From assembly GCF_002368095.1 (NCBI RefSeq), contig NZ_AP018227.1:3698047-3762046 (forward strand): a DNA stretch of 64,000 nt, given 5' to 3'. The number at the start of each line of letters is the position of its first letter. Positions within the stretch are counted from its first letter, which is position 1. This stretch comes from Calothrix parasitica NIES-267 (GTDB taxonomy: Bacteria > Cyanobacteriota > Cyanobacteriia > Cyanobacteriales > Nostocaceae). Positions 46,162 to 56,142 of this stretch are shown here, in pieces. Both the position numbers and the translations under genes were made by a program. The notes under the pieces are model-generated. The model searched no databases. It was not told the origin of the DNA and saw nothing but the letters and a program-made list of their open reading frames with translations.

Positions 46162-46563
46162 CTACCAAACGTAGCAAAGAACTTCACCACCTACATTTTG
46201 TTGGCGTGCTTGACGGTCAGTCATAATACCAGAGGATGTTGAAATGATGGCTATGCCAATGCCACCTAGTACTCTTGGTAAATCTTTCCTATTTGAATAA
46301 ACTCGCAAACCAGGTCTAGAAACTCTTTTGAGAGTAGTAATAATTGGTTGACGATTTTTCCCTTTGTATTTCAAAGAAATTACCAATTTGCTGCTCCATC
46401 CTTCACCAGATGTCTCAAAATCGGTGATAAAGCCTTCTTCTTGAAGTACTTTAGCTATGCTTTGAGTCATCTTTGTTGCTGGCACTTGTGTTGTTTGGTG
46501 CCGAGCCAAATTGGCGTTGCGGATGCGCGTCAGCATATCTGCAATTGTGTCGTTTGCCGCCAT
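46162..46563 (-). CDS. rpsH: Ribosomal protein uS8
   Basis: Primary 16S rRNA-binding protein. [60 protein letters not shown], ending [10 protein letters not shown]. 133 residues. rpsN (uS14) is missing between rplE and rpsH, consistent with cyanobacterial gene order. Confidence 0.98.
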   Translation of the reverse strand: MAANDTIADMLTRIRNANLARHQTTQVPATKMTQSIAKVLQEEGFITDFETSGEGWSSKLVISLKYKGKNRQPIITTLKRVSRPGLRVYSNRKDLPRVLGGIGIAIISTSSGIMTDRQARQQNVGGEVLCYVW

Positions 46564-46584
46564 CTTTTCCTCTATTAAATGAAC

Positions 46585-47130
46585 TTATTGCTCCCGGAAG
46601 GGCATTCCCATTTCTTTTAGTAAAGCGCGACCTTCTTCGTCATTCCTAGCTGTAGTAATGATGGAAATATCCATTCCACGAATCTGGTCAATTTTGTCGT
46701 ATTCTACTTCTGGAAAAATTAATTGTTCTCTAACTCCCAGAGTGTAGTTTCCACGACCATCAAAGCTCTTCGGACTAATACCGCGAAAGTCACGAATCCT
46801 AGGCAATGACAAGTTAATTAAACGGTCGAGAAAGTTATACATTTTACCGCTTCTAAGAGTGACCATCACTCCTACAGGCATACCTTCACGAATTTTAAAA
46901 CCCGCTATCGCTTTTTTAGCTCTGGTAACTACTGGCTTTTGACCGGTAATTAATGCAATTTCGCTTAAAGATGCTTCTAGTGCTTTTGCATTTTGAGAAG
47001 CTTCCCCCAATCCTCGGTTAACGGTAACTTTTGTAACCTTGGGCACCTCATGAATATTTTTATATTCAAACTGCTTCATGAGATTGGGGACAATAGTTTC
47101 AAGATATTTACTTTTTAATCCTACTGCCAT
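46585..47130 (-). CDS. rplE: Ribosomal protein uL5
   Basis: 5S rRNA-binding protein of the central protuberance that touches P-site t[63 protein letters not shown]. 181 residues. A 225-base gap filled with tandem repeats lies upstream. Confidence 0.98.
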   Translation of the reverse strand: MAVGLKSKYLETIVPNLMKQFEYKNIHEVPKVTKVTVNRGLGEASQNAKALEASLSEIALITGQKPVVTRAKKAIAGFKIREGMPVGVMVTLRSGKMYNFLDRLINLSLPRIRDFRGISPKSFDGRGNYTLGVREQLIFPEVEYDKIDQIRGMDISIITTARNDEEGRALLKEMGMPFREQ

Positions 47131-47208
47131 TTTTTTTCTCCAATACCCTGGGCTTTGTCAGGGAATAAAATTGTTAAAAATAAGATTGAAGGTTAAAGAT
47201 TTAAGGTT

Positions 47209-47242
47209 CAAGGTCAAAGGTCAAAGGTCAAAGGTCAAAGGT
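47209..47242. repeat. Tandem heptamers AAGGTCA between rplX and rplE
   Basis: About five copies of AAGGTCA, preceded by degenerate AAGGTTA/AAGATTT units. It lies in the rplX-rplE gap, next to another array at 47281. Confidence 0.85.
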
Positions 47243-47280
47243 TTACTAATAATTAATTACTAGTTACTAATTACTAGTTT

Positions 47281-47339
47281 TTAACTCTTAACTCCTAATT
47301 CCTAACTTTTAACTCCTAACTCCTAACTCCTAACTCTAT
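47281..47339. repeat. Tandem heptamers CTAACTC between rplX and rplE
   Basis: Roughly eight units of CTAACTC and close variants (TTAACTC, CTAATTC). Together with the array at 47209 it replaces the usually tight rplX-rplE junction. The same unit recurs at 52013-52042 before rplW. Confidence 0.88.
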
Positions 47340-47355
47340 AAGTCTTAGTTTTCAA

Positions 47356-47709
47356 CTATTTGTCCAAGATTTCGCCAGTTTTCTTTAACATGCGGACTTT
47401 CTTACCCTCTTGGGTAAAGGTATAACAAACCCGAGAAACTACGTTTTCCTTGGTGGAATAAAGCATCACGTTGGAACTGTGAATAGGAAATTCTTGGGTA
47501 ACAATTTTCCCCGATTCACCTTCCTGTTGTGGCTTAACGTGTTTGGTTTTTACGTTTACACCCTTGACAATAACTTTACTATCTTTAGGAATTGCCCGAA
47601 CAATTTCACCTACTTTGCCTTTATCTTTTCCGGAAACTACTTGTACGGTGTCTCCAGTTTTGACGTGCATTTTATGAAATTGAGGCTTTGTTTTTTTCTT
47701 AACTGCCAT
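47356..47709 (-). CDS. rplX: Ribosomal protein uL24
   Basis: Assembly initiator of the 50S subunit. KOW motif [20 protein letters not shown], then [20 protein letters not shown]. 117 residues. Start overlaps the rplN stop by one base (TAATG), so translation is coupled. Confidence 0.98.
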   Translation of the reverse strand: MAVKKKTKPQFHKMHVKTGDTVQVVSGKDKGKVGEIVRAIPKDSKVIVKGVNVKTKHVKPQQEGESGKIVTQEFPIHSSNVMLYSTKENVVSRVCYTFTQEGKKVRMLKKTGEILDK

Positions 47710-48077
47710 TAAAGTACCTCCGGTGCCAGAGAAACTATTTTAGTAAAGTTTTTTTCGCGCAATTCACGCGCTACGGGACCAAATACCCGCGTTCCTCTGG
47801 GATTTCCATCTTGGTTAATGATGACTGCGGCATTATCATCAAAGCGGATAGTCATGCCACTGTCACGATTTACGCCTTTTCTGGTACGCACGATTACAGC
47901 CTGAACCACATCTGACTTTTTGATAGCCATGTTTGGTTGGGCATCTTTGACTACAGCAATAATTCTATCGCCAATGCTGCCATAGCTACGATTTCCAGCA
48001 CCCAGAACGCGGATGCACATTAATTTACGGGCACCGCTGTTATCTGCAACATTAAGGTAAGACTGGGCTTGTATCAC
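47709..48077 (-). CDS. rplN: Ribosomal protein uL14
   Basis: 50S protein at the subunit interface, the binding site of Rsf[55 protein letters not shown]. 122 residues. One-base overlap with rplX. Confidence 0.98.
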   Translation of the reverse strand: MIQAQSYLNVADNSGARKLMCIRVLGAGNRSYGSIGDRIIAVVKDAQPNMAIKKSDVVQAVIVRTRKGVNRDSGMTIRFDDNAAVIINQDGNPRGTRVFGPVARELREKNFTKIVSLAPEVL

Positions 48078-48125
48078 AATTTTTCTCCGTTGTAAAGTTG
48101 CTAGCTATGTAACAACCAATTTTTA

Positions 48126-48374
48126 TCAATTATTCCTACTGCTGAGGACTTCCTTAACCTGCCAGCGCTTAGTCTTGCTTAGGGGTCTGGTTTCCTGAAT
48201 GCGAACGCGATCGCCTTCTTTACAGTTATTTTCTTCGTCGTGAGCTTTGTAGCGTCTAGTTGTAACTACAATTTTGCCGTATTTTTGATGGCTATCGCGG
48301 TTTTCAACGGCAACTACTACGGTTTTTTCCATTTTGTCGCTGACCACTAGGCCAACTCTTTCTTTAATAGCCAT
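48126..48374 (-). CDS. rpsQ: Ribosomal protein uS17
   Basis: Primary 16S-binding OB-fold protein. [60 protein letters not shown]. 82 residues. Confidence 0.98.
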   Translation of the reverse strand: MAIKERVGLVVSDKMEKTVVVAVENRDSHQKYGKIVVTTRRYKAHDEENNCKEGDRVRIQETRPLSKTKRWQVKEVLSSRNN

Positions 48375-48444
48375 AATTTACTATTTTCATGTTGTTATGA
48401 GTGACAAGCTAAAAATAATTGTTTACCAAATATTCATCAATTAT

Positions 48445-48666
48445 TTACTCTGAATCTTTAGAAGTTGCAGCACGTTTACGTTCTCCTTCTACAGTCATTA
48501 GCTGAGCTAAACGATGACGAAGGTGTTTGAACTGTGCGGGTTTCTCTAATTGTTGAGTTGCTTGTTGTAAGCGCAAATCAAATAATTGCTTTTTGGTAGC
48601 ATTAATTTCTTGCACTAATTGCTCGTCGCTCAAATCTCTTGCTTCAGAAATCTTTGGGAAAGGCAT
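48445..48666 (-). CDS. rpmC: Ribosomal protein uL29
   Basis: Small helical protein at the peptide exit tunnel. [40 protein letters not shown], ending in a short polar tail. 73 residues. Three bases separate it from rplP. Confidence 0.97.
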   Translation of the reverse strand: MPFPKISEARDLSDEQLVQEINATKKQLFDLRLQQATQQLEKPAQFKHLRHRLAQLMTVEGERKRAATSKDSE

Positions 48667-48669
48667 AAT

Positions 48670-49095
48670 CTATGAAGAAGGCTCCTGGTCGGAACGCGAA
48701 ATAAACTTGGTTTTGATTGGTAGCTTGTGTGAGGCCAAACGCATTGCTTCGCGAGCAGTTTCTTCAGCTACACCAGCAATTTCAAACATGACTCTTCCTG
48801 GCTTGACTACAGCTACCCAATATTCTGGGTTACCTTTACCAGAACCCATTCGGGTTTCCGCAGGACGCATGGTTACGGGCTTGTCGGGAAATACTCTAAT
48901 CCAGATTTTTCCACCCCTACGAACATAACGAGTCATTGCTCGACGGGAAGCTTCGATTTGACGTGAGGTAATCCAAGAAGGTTCTTGAGCTTGAAGCGCA
49001 AAATCACCAAAGTTGATATTACAACCTCGTGTTGCTAACCCTCTCATCCGTCCGCGATGTTGTTTGCGGAATTTAGTTCTTTTAGGACTTAACAT
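48670..49095 (-). CDS. rplP: Ribosomal protein uL16
   Basis: 50S protein near the A and P sites. [60 protein letters not shown]. 141 residues. A 209-base repeat-bearing gap precedes it. Confidence 0.98.
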   Translation of the reverse strand: MLSPKRTKFRKQHRGRMRGLATRGCNINFGDFALQAQEPSWITSRQIEASRRAMTRYVRRGGKIWIRVFPDKPVTMRPAETRMGSGKGNPEYWVAVVKPGRVMFEIAGVAEETAREAMRLASHKLPIKTKFISRSDQEPSS

Positions 49096-49116
49096 TTTAG
49101 TTGTTAGTGGTTAGTG

Positions 49117-49222
49117 AGACAGCGCGCAGAGCAGGGGGTTTCCCCCATAAGCGACTGCGTTAGGGAAGCGTCTCCGTTAGCGTAGTGTGTCCGAAGGACA
49201 TAGGAGATACCCGAAGGGTAGT
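49117..49222. repeat. Mosaic dispersed repeat between rpsC and rplP
   Basis: Modules AGCGCGCAGAGC, GGGGGTTTCCCCC, GCGACTG, GGAAGCGTCTCCGTTAGCG, TGTCCGAAGGACA and GGAGATACCCGAAGGG. In reverse complement the order matches 41384-41514. Beside it, at 49225-49305, AACTAATA/TAGTTGTTAG units form a further degenerate array. Confidence 0.85.
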
Positions 49223-49304
49223 TAGTTGTTAGTGAATAGTTTTTAATGGATAGTTGTTAGTTGTTAGTAAATAGAACTAATAGCTAATAACTAATAACTA
49301 ATAA

Positions 49305-50057
49305 CTAATTCTCATTTGAACGGTCTTCAAAGGAAGGACGGCGACGATTTTGACGACGACGTGGTTCGCGTTCGTTCCTAGGATTAGAAGTTTGTTCTTC
49401 TTCTTCTCCAGGAATAACTTCTCCTTTAAATACCCAAACTTTGATGCCGAGAATACCGTAAATTGTTTTTGCGGTAACGTAAGCGTAATCGATGTTAGCT
49501 CGTAGAGTATGTAGAGGAACTCTACCTTCACGAGTCCATTCTGTACGAGCGATTTCTGCACCGTTTAAGCGCCCGCTCACCTGTATTTTGATTCCTTGAA
49601 CGCCAGCACGCTGCGCTCTTTGAATAGCTTGACGAACTACTCTTCGGAAGGAAACCCGTCGTTCTAACTGTTGAGCAATGTACTCACCAATTAAAAAAGC
49701 ATCTGCATCAACGCGCTGTACTTCAACTACATTGATACGAATTTGACGATTACCACCTAATTCTTTTTGCAGTCCGGTACGTAATGCTTCAATACCTTGT
49801 CCACCTCTACCTACGACCACACCAGGTCTTGCGGTACGTACTTCTAAATCAATCTGGTCAGCTTTACGCTCGATTTTGACTTCGGAAATACCGGCATTAT
49901 TTTGAGCTTCCCGACCCAACTTTTTCTCTATATACTGTCGAAGTTTATGGTCTTCTTGCAGTAATTCTGGGTATCGAGAAGGGTCTGCATACCAACGGGA
50001 TTGATGTTCTTTTGTAATTCCCAGACGAAATCCAATTGGATTAATCTTTTGTCCCAC
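49305..50057 (-). CDS. rpsC: Ribosomal protein uS3
   Basis: 30S protein at the mRNA entry. KH domain with [20 protein letters not shown], plus [20 protein letters not shown] and [20 protein letters not shown]. 250 residues. The last 30 are an Arg/Glu-rich tail ([20 protein letters not shown]), a common cyanobacterial extension. Confidence 0.98.
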   Translation of the reverse strand: MGQKINPIGFRLGITKEHQSRWYADPSRYPELLQEDHKLRQYIEKKLGREAQNNAGISEVKIERKADQIDLEVRTARPGVVVGRGGQGIEALRTGLQKELGGNRQIRINVVEVQRVDADAFLIGEYIAQQLERRVSFRRVVRQAIQRAQRAGVQGIKIQVSGRLNGAEIARTEWTREGRVPLHTLRANIDYAYVTAKTIYGILGIKVWVFKGEVIPGEEEEQTSNPRNEREPRRRQNRRRPSFEDRSNEN

Positions 50058-50083
50058 TTATGTTCTCCTGTTAAATTTCCTGA

Positions 50084-50446
50084 TTATTCCGCTGCTGCTG
50101 GGTCAGCAGACACCGCAACAGTTATATGACATGTGGGTTTGCGAATTTGATAAGCACGACCCTGCGCTCTAGGTTGATAACGCTTGAATACCGGTCCTTG
50201 GTCTGCGAACGCAGTAGAAACTATTAGAGAAGCTCGCTCTATTCCCTCATTGTGTTCTGCATTCGCAGCAGCACTTCTAAGAACCTTTAACACTGGGTCG
50301 CAGGCTCTATAAGGCATAAATTCTAGAATTATCAATGCTTCCCGATAGGAGCGTCCCCGAATTTGGTCAAGTACTCGGCGTACTTTAAAGGGTGACATCC
50401 GGATATATCGAGCAATTGCTTTTACTTCTTTAGTATCAGTAGCCAT
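50084..50446 (-). CDS. rplV: Ribosomal protein uL22
   Basis: Exit-tunnel protein. [60 protein letters not shown]. 120 residues. Confidence 0.98.
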   Translation of the reverse strand: MATDTKEVKAIARYIRMSPFKVRRVLDQIRGRSYREALIILEFMPYRACDPVLKVLRSAAANAEHNEGIERASLIVSTAFADQGPVFKRYQPRAQGRAYQIRKPTCHITVAVSADPAAAE

Positions 50447-50498
50447 AATAATTTTCCCTCCATTACTAATTGCATCAACTAGCGATTAGCAACGTCGG

Positions 50499-50774
50499 TT
50501 ATCTTCCTCCTTTTCTATCTCTAGAGTGACCTCTATAAGTACGAGTCGGAGCAAATTCTCCTAACTTATGACCTACCATTTGGTCGCTGATAAAAACTGG
50601 AACGTGTTGTTTACCGTTGTGAACCGCGATGGTATGACCAACCATCATAGGCAAAATAGTAGAAGCTCTAGACCAAGTTTTGATAACTTCTTTCTTATTG
50701 GTTTCGTTGAGCTTATCGATTTTTTTGAGTAGATGGTCCGCAATAAAAGGACCTTTTTTAAGAGAACGACCCAT
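50499..50774 (-). CDS. rpsS: Ribosomal protein uS19
   Basis: 30S head protein. [60 protein letters not shown]. 91 residues. A tandem-repeat gap separates it from rplB. Confidence 0.98.
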   Translation of the reverse strand: MGRSLKKGPFIADHLLKKIDKLNETNKKEVIKTWSRASTILPMMVGHTIAVHNGKQHVPVFISDQMVGHKLGEFAPTRTYRGHSRDRKGGR

Positions 50775-50782
50775 AATACGAT

Positions 50783-50845
50783 TTTAGATTTTAGATTTTG
50801 GATTTTGGATTAGTCAGATTTTAGATTTTAGATTTTGGATTGAGA
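50783..50845. repeat. Tandem heptamers ATTTTAG/ATTTTGG between rplB and rpsS
   Basis: About eight units, mixed ATTTTAG and ATTTTGG. A matching array in inverted orientation (ATCCAAA units) lies at 51006-51030 just before the rplB stop, so the two flank a 160-base gap and could pair. Confidence 0.85.
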
Positions 50846-51032
50846 TTTTGAATTTCAGATTTTGCTTCGTAGTGCGACTATCTTGACCGCTAGGAATAAA
50901 CTCTACCTTGAAGTAATTACGAGGAATCAAGATGTTGTTAATTACTAGGGAGCAAGATGCTCCCACTACCACCGATAAATCAAAACAATTTTAAATTTGA
51001 ATTAAAAATCCAAAATCCAAAATCCAAAATCT

Positions 51033-51896
51033 CTAAGACTGACGACCACCACGTCCGCGCTTACCGGACTTACGACGACGACGAACAATTAGTTTACTGC
51101 TCGCTTTCTTAGGCTTACGAGTTTTCTTACCTAAAGTTGGTTTACCCCAAGGAGTTACAGGACCGCTACGACCGATAGGAGCGCGTCCTTCACCACCACC
51201 GTGGGGGTGGTCGCAAGGGTTCATTACACTACCTCTAACCTTGGGACGGCGACCTCTCCAGCGATTTCTACCTGCTTTACCCAAGCTTTGGTTTCTGGCT
51301 TCTACATTACCTACTTGTCCGATGGTGGCGTAACATTCGCGCCGAATCATCCGGACTTCTCCAGAAGGTAATTTCAAAGTTACGTAATTACCATCTTTTG
51401 CCATTACTTGAGCGTTAGCACCGGCCGAACGTACTATCTGACCGCCTTTTCCAGCAACCAGTTCTACGTTGTGAACGCTAGTACCCAAGGGCATATTTGA
51501 TAAAGGTAAAGCATTACCGTTTTCAATGGGAGAATCTGGACCAGCAATAATTGTGGTGCCAACTTTCATTCCGTTAGGCTGCAAGATATATCTTTTCTCG
51601 CCATCTTCGTACTGTACGAGGGAGATTCTTGCATTACGGTTGGGGTCATATTCAATTGCTTGAACAGTTGCAGGAATACCCCGCTTATCTCTTTTAAAAT
51701 CGATAATCCGATAAAGACGTTTGTGTCCACCACCCCGACGACGACTGGTAATTACACCGCGATTATTTCTTCCTTTAGCTCTATGGATATGTTGAGTTAA
51801 GGATTTTTCCGGCTTTGACTTTGTAATATCGGCAAAATCGGAAGTAGTCGCTTGACGGTTACTGGGTGTATATGGACGAAATGAACGAGTACCCAT
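51033..51896 (-). CDS. rplB: Ribosomal protein uL2
   Basis: Core 50S protein close to the peptidyl transferase centre. [40 protein letters not shown], and the conserved [18 protein letters not shown] near the C-terminus with its important histidine. 287 residues. Confidence 0.98.
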   Translation of the reverse strand: MGTRSFRPYTPSNRQATTSDFADITKSKPEKSLTQHIHRAKGRNNRGVITSRRRGGGHKRLYRIIDFKRDKRGIPATVQAIEYDPNRNARISLVQYEDGEKRYILQPNGMKVGTTIIAGPDSPIENGNALPLSNMPLGTSVHNVELVAGKGGQIVRSAGANAQVMAKDGNYVTLKLPSGEVRMIRRECYATIGQVGNVEARNQSLGKAGRNRWRGRRPKVRGSVMNPCDHPHGGGEGRAPIGRSGPVTPWGKPTLGKKTRKPKKASSKLIVRRRRKSGKRGRGGRQS

Positions 51897-51937
51897 AATT
51901 TTAAACTTTAAACTTATTTAGAAATCATTTCGCAGGA

Positions 51938-51977
51938 AGGAGAGAGGGGGAGAGGGGGAGAGGGGGAAGAGGGGGTA
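51938..51977. repeat. AGAGGGGG tandem repeat upstream of rplB
   Basis: Four to five units of an 8-mer AGAGGGGG, purine-only on the plus strand. On the minus strand it is the complement of the CTCCCCCT-like arrays near 63095. Confidence 0.85.
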
Positions 51978-52012
51978 GAAAAGAAACAACAATTAATTAC
52001 TAACTATTAATT

Positions 52013-52042
52013 CTTAACTCCTAACTCCTAACTCCTAACTTT
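52013..52042. repeat. TAACTCC tandem heptamers after rplW
   Basis: Four perfect units of TAACTCC in the rplB-rplW gap. The same unit occurs at 47281-47339, 55267 and 3042 (inverted). Confidence 0.85.
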
Positions 52043-52060
52043 CCTCACCTTTAACCTTAA

Positions 52061-52375
52061 TTAAACGTCTGGGAATAGAACCTGACGAATCTTATCTTCA
52101 TCCCCAGATGCTACTGTGACAATCGCTCGCTTGTACTGAGGTTTGTATCCGATAAATCTACCGACACGCTTCTTTTTCCGAGGCTTAACTGCGGTATTTA
52201 TTTTTAAAACTTTGACATCAAATAAGCCTTCAATTGCGGCTTTTATTTGAGTTTTAGTTGCTTTTGGCAATACTTCAAAAGTGTATTTGTTGTATTCCAT
52301 CTGGATTGTTGCTTTTTCAGTAACAATCGGACGACGTATTAAATCGGGAAGATTGCGGGGGTCAAATTTAGGCAC
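52061..52375 (-). CDS. rplW: Ribosomal protein uL23
   Basis: Exit-tunnel protein and docking site for trigger factor and [60 protein letters not shown]. 104 residues. The start overlaps the rplD end by 8 bases, indicating translational coupling. Confidence 0.98.
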   Translation of the reverse strand: MPKFDPRNLPDLIRRPIVTEKATIQMEYNKYTFEVLPKATKTQIKAAIEGLFDVKVLKINTAVKPRKKKRVGRFIGYKPQYKRAIVTVASGDEDKIRQVLFPDV

Positions 52376-53000
52376 TGTAGACCTCCTGGATTTTATCTAT
52401 TGCTGATGCAGTAACTACGATTTTATCTGCGTGTAGTAAATCGAAAACATTAAGTTGGTCTGCTACCATCAGCTTGACGTTTTCTATATTCCGGGCTGAC
52501 AAATATACGTTTTCTGAACGTTCCGACAATATCAGTAAAGTCTTTTGTTCTGGTTGAGAACCCCAACGAGAAATAGCTTGCACTAATTCTTTGGTTTTGG
52601 GACGCTGCAATTGTTCGTTGAATTCTTCAACTACAATCATGTCCTCTGAACGACTACCCAAAGCTGTACGTAAAGCCAAACGACGCTCTTTACGATTCAT
52701 ATTTAAGTTGTAATCTTTAGGCTTTGGTCCAAAGATTACACCACCACCGCGCCATAATGGCGAACGAGTAGAACCCGCACGAGCGCGTCCAGTTCCCTTT
52801 TGTCTCCAGGGTTTGCGACCACCACCTCGAACTTCGGAGCGGGTCTTAGTACTAGCATTTCCTTGGCGAGCATTAGTCATTTGTCGAACCAAGGCTCTAT
52901 GGACGACATGAGAAGCGCTTTCTTCCTTAGCAACTTTCAACTCCAAGGATTTCTGCCCGACTTCTTCTCCCTGCCAATTTTTAACTGCACAATCTACCAT
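52368..53000 (-). CDS. rplD: Ribosomal protein uL4
   Basis: 50S tunnel-constriction protein; in many bacteria it also represses its own operon. The basic loop [18 protein letters not shown] is intact. 210 residues. [17 protein letters not shown] and [15 protein letters not shown] mark the two ends. Overlaps rplW by 8 bases. Confidence 0.98.
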   Translation of the reverse strand: MVDCAVKNWQGEEVGQKSLELKVAKEESASHVVHRALVRQMTNARQGNASTKTRSEVRGGGRKPWRQKGTGRARAGSTRSPLWRGGGVIFGPKPKDYNLNMNRKERRLALRTALGSRSEDMIVVEEFNEQLQRPKTKELVQAISRWGSQPEQKTLLILSERSENVYLSARNIENVKLMVADQLNVFDLLHADKIVVTASAIDKIQEVYSA

Positions 53001-53180
53001 TTTTGTGTCCTTCTTAAAATTAGTTACTTTTCATTTGTCTTTAGTTATCTATCATTTGCTTTAGCGCCAAATAACTATGTTCGCGTAAAGTCAATGATTA
53101 GTTTTAAACTTTGATTTCTAGCTCGTCGATTTGAGCTTATTCAATCCAAAATTTAAAATCCAAAATCCAAAATCGAATAA

Positions 53181-53813
53181 CTATTTCACCTCTTTTGCAG
53201 GGAGGATATTAACTAATGCTCCTGGCTTACCAGGAATAGCTCCCTTAATTAACAATAAATTTTTGTCTGCATCGACTCGCACGACTTTCAGCTTGCGAAC
53301 CGTAACACGCTTACCTCCCAAACGTCCTGCCATCCGCTTACCGGGATAAACACGACCGGGAGTAGTACCAGCACCGATAGAACCCGGTTCTCTATGGTTC
53401 TTAGAACCGTGAGACATCGGACCTCGACTAAAGTTGTTCCGCTTTTGGTTCCCCGCGAAACCTCTACCAATACTTGTTCCAGCTACATCTACCAGCTGAC
53501 CTGCTTCAAAAATATCAGCGCTAACCTGCTGACCTAAAGAATAATCACCCGTATTTTCGGCACGATATTCTTCTAGGTGCCGTAAAGGTGAGGCTGAAGC
53601 TTTCGCTAAATGCCCCATCTTCGGCTTATTCAAAGCTTTCTCTTTTACTTCACCATAAGCTAATTGAATGGCGGAGTAACCGTCGGTCTGCTGTGTTTTA
53701 ATTTGGGTTACAGTACATGGCCCGGCTTTGACAACGGTTACAGGAATTGCTGTTCCTGCATCGTCAAAAACCTGAGTCATACCCACTTTTGTTCCGAGAA
53801 TACCTACAGACAC
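53181..53813 (-). CDS. rplC: Ribosomal protein uL3
   Basis: Early-assembly 50S protein with a loop reaching the peptidyl transferase centre. [60 protein letters not shown]. 210 residues. First gene of the cluster in this genome: rpsJ, which precedes rplC in E. coli, is not upstream, so the S10 block starts here. A heptamer run (ATCCAAA at 53146-53175) separates it from rplD. Confidence 0.98.
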   Translation of the reverse strand: MSVGILGTKVGMTQVFDDAGTAIPVTVVKAGPCTVTQIKTQQTDGYSAIQLAYGEVKEKALNKPKMGHLAKASASPLRHLEEYRAENTGDYSLGQQVSADIFEAGQLVDVAGTSIGRGFAGNQKRNNFSRGPMSHGSKNHREPGSIGAGTTPGRVYPGKRMAGRLGGKRVTVRKLKVVRVDADKNLLLIKGAIPGKPGALVNILPAKEVK

Positions 53814-54742
53814 AGTTACAAGTCTCCTAACTACTACGTTTCCCGCTTAAATCGGAACTTTAGATGTTGGAGGCAATCAGTATCGTTTCTTTTCCAAGAA
53901 ACTACCCGCCTTATTATCAAGAAAACTCAGAAGTCCGGAAATGCTTAGGTAATAGCTATCCAACTTCCATCGGAGAGTTCTTGTCCTTCATCCATCTGCA
54001 CTACATCGAATAAAAGAAAGAAAAATAAATAATAAAACAATAAGTATCTATCTTTGATTTATCGGCGCAGTCAAAAGTACCTTCCCAATAAGGAAAGGAC
54101 TAAAGATTTAAAAATGCAATGCTTTTTGTTGCTTTGCGATTCGTGCAGTATTGCTTTATTGGAGCAATTACTTTGGCACCTATATTATTCGTTCGCTGGA
54201 CTTAAGCAGCTAAACCCGCTCAGTATCCTTCTTTCAAAGGCTGACGCTATGCCGTCACCAACATCACCACTTTGTTCTCAAAAATCTTAAATTATTAAAA
54301 ATTTATTTAAGATTCAGTCAAACGTCCTAAGTTTACCTCAAGACTTCTTAATTTACCACTCTCTTGTCAACTTTGACTAACTTATTTTTACAGATTTTCT
54401 AAAAAACCTTAAAAATGTTCTCAGTCGAGAGTTTGAGCAATAAAACGGCTTGTTTACAAAAATTGGTCACAATCTAAGATTGTAAGTTATCTATTTTAAT
54501 TTGTCCAGAATTTTGTAGTTAGCATTTACCCGGTAGACCTCAGACTGTAAGTCTGGGGCTACATAAACAAAGCCCACCGTAAGGTGAGCTAATTATTTTT
54601 ATAGTTAGTATGTAAAGCTCTGAACTATTCACTGGTGAGTGATAACTGACGATCCACACTCTCTGGGTGAATAACTGATAACTGTTAACCGTTAACTGTT
54701 GACTGATAATAGAATTATCGAAGCAATATTTGAAAAAGGTCT
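53814..54742. other. Long divergent gap between rplC and ndhN
   Basis: About 930 bases. The promoter and leader of the ribosomal cluster must lie in the left part, and the ndhN promoter in the right. Two plus-strand frames (53664-53948 and 54054-54290) have no family resemblance. A dispersed repeat sits at 54541-54594. I could not identify a regulatory structure. Confidence 0.5.
54541..54594. repeat. GACTGTAAGTC-type dispersed repeat
   Basis: Starts CAGACTGTAAGTCTGGGGCT, then ACATAAACAAAGCCCACC, then GTAAGGTGAGCTAATTA. The pieces CAGACT/AGTCTG and CTCACCTTAC/GGTGGGC form hairpins. A closely similar block lies inside the element at 59306-59365. Confidence 0.8.
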
Positions 54743-55222
54743 ATGGCATTACTAACTACTGGTGGCGGCTTTATCCGTAAATTAGAGAAATTCGGCGCTC
54801 TTGGGGTATATGCACCTTTGGAAGGCGGTTTTGAAGGTCGGTATCGTCGTCGATTACGTGCGAAGGGCTACAATGCTTTATGTATTAGCGGTAAGGGTTT
54901 GGGTGATGTAGCAGCTTATTTGACTGGAGTTCACGGTGTACGACCCCCGCATTTAGGCAAAAAAAGTACTGAGAAAGGAGCAGCAGTTGGTTATGTATAT
55001 TACGTACCGCCAATTATTAGTACTCAATTAGATAACTTGCCCCCGAAATCCAAGGGACTAGTATTGTGGATTATTGATGGTCATATTCTTGATGACCAAG
55101 AGTTGCAGTATTTGGCAAATCTACCCAAAATCGAGCCAAAAGTAAAAGTTGTTATCGAAAGAGGTGGGGACAGAGCTTTCCGTTTTATGCCTTTAGAAGA
55201 AACTTTAGCTTTAGCTAGCTAA
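54743..55222 (+). CDS. ndhN: NAD(P)H-quinone oxidoreductase subunit N
   Basis: NdhN is one of the cyanobacteria/plastid-specific subunits on the hydrophilic arm of the thylakoid NDH-1 complex, which serves cyclic electron flow, respiration and CO2 uptake. The 159-residue protein matches throughout: TGGGFIRKLEKFGALGVYAP, YRRRLRAKGYNALCISGKGL, GVRPPHLGKKSTEKGAAVGY and GDRAFRFMPLEETLALA. No membrane segment. It is a single-gene unit, diverging from the ribosomal cluster. Confidence 0.97.
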   Translation: MALLTTGGGFIRKLEKFGALGVYAPLEGGFEGRYRRRLRAKGYNALCISGKGLGDVAAYLTGVHGVRPPHLGKKSTEKGAAVGYVYYVPPIISTQLDNLPPKSKGLVLWIIDGHILDDQELQYLANLPKIEPKVKVVIERGGDRAFRFMPLEETLALAS

Positions 55223-55282
55223 TAGTTAATTGGGGATGGGGAATTGGGGATGGGTAATAACAATTTCTAACTCCTAACTGCT

Positions 55283-55309
55283 AAGACGTAGCACTGCTAC
55301 GTCTCTACA
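55283..55309. repeat. Dispersed palindrome copy (central base C)
   Basis: AAGACGTAGCA, C, TGCTACGTCTCTAC. It lies 61 bases after ndhN, preceded by CTAACTCCTAACTGCT heptamer-like units. Confidence 0.9.
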
Positions 55310-55466
55310 TGAGTAATTCCCTATTCCCCAATCATTATTTTGTAGTTCATTTGAAACATTATTGTTAAAGTAGCGGACAATTTGATAAAAGAATCGTCAT
55401 ACTTAAAGAGGGAGATATTTTTTCAATACTCTCTGTTGTCCGAGGCGTGAAGTTAAAAAATCAACC

Positions 55467-56009
55467 ATGACACGTAGATATAATAATAGGTCGAGTAATA
55501 CCTCTTCAAGGGGTTCTAATCCTCTCTCCTCAGTATTTAATTTCACAACTATTGCCATTCTGGGGGGCATATTTATTTTAGGTATTGGTATTGGTATCGC
55601 TTTTAGTTCTACCGCAACTTTTTCTCCGTCGAATGTAGCTTCTCGTGATTTTATTGATACTAAAGCTCCAAACCCAGAGGTTTGCGTTCAGTATGGAGCG
55701 AGTGCAATGGTTATGGATGCCAGACTATTTGTAACTCTTAATCCGTTTAATGTTTATGTAGCTCAACCCAGTATGCGCCCTGGATGCGTTTTACGTCAAA
55801 GTAACTGGGAGATTCTCAGACAGAAAAAGTTAGTAACATCAGATCAGGTTAGAGATTGTAAGAACCGTTTAAATACTTTTGGCTTTACAGGAAGATTAGA
55901 TAGTAAAGAGCTTGATATTAAATGCATCTATCAAAATGATGCAGCGAAAAACTTCTTTATTAATGAAGAAGGAGCTATAAACGCTCCAGCAGAAACGGAA
56001 CGGTTCTAG
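55467..56009 (+). CDS. DUF3172 membrane-anchored protein
   Basis: The 180-residue protein matches cyanobacterial DUF3172. A 25-residue Arg/Ser/Asn-rich head precedes a single transmembrane helix (IAILGGIFILGIGIGIAF, about residues 30-48). The C-terminal domain, likely outside the cytoplasm or in the lumen, has conserved cysteines (PEVCVQYGASAMVMDARLFV, MRPGCVLRQSNWEILRQKKL, VRDCKNRLNTFGF, LDIKCIYQN). The four cysteines might form disulphides. Function unknown. Confidence 0.85.
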   Translation: MTRRYNNRSSNTSSRGSNPLSSVFNFTTIAILGGIFILGIGIGIAFSSTATFSPSNVASRDFIDTKAPNPEVCVQYGASAMVMDARLFVTLNPFNVYVAQPSMRPGCVLRQSNWEILRQKKLVTSDQVRDCKNRLNTFGFTGRLDSKELDIKCIYQNDAAKNFFINEEGAINAPAETERF

Positions 56010-56041
56010 TGTTGTAGTTAATACGAATAACTAAAATTAAT

Positions 56042-56075
56042 GTAGAGACGCAATATTAAATTATCGCGTCTCTAC
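56042..56075. repeat. Variant palindrome with altered core
   Basis: Outer arms GTAGAGACGC and GCGTCTCTAC pair perfectly, but the inner part is AATATTAAATTATC instead of GTAGCA-N-TGCTAC. It lies just after the DUF3172 gene, in the position typical of the family. Confidence 0.8.
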
Positions 56076-56142
56076 TATTTTTTATCCACTATTGACGGCA
56101 AAAATCTGTTTTTAATTTGCTTTGTATTTCAATTAAAACTTT

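Noticed and set aside
54054-54290. 78-codon frame upstream of ndhN
   Set aside because: No family resemblance and no usable ribosome binding site; kept as non-coding.
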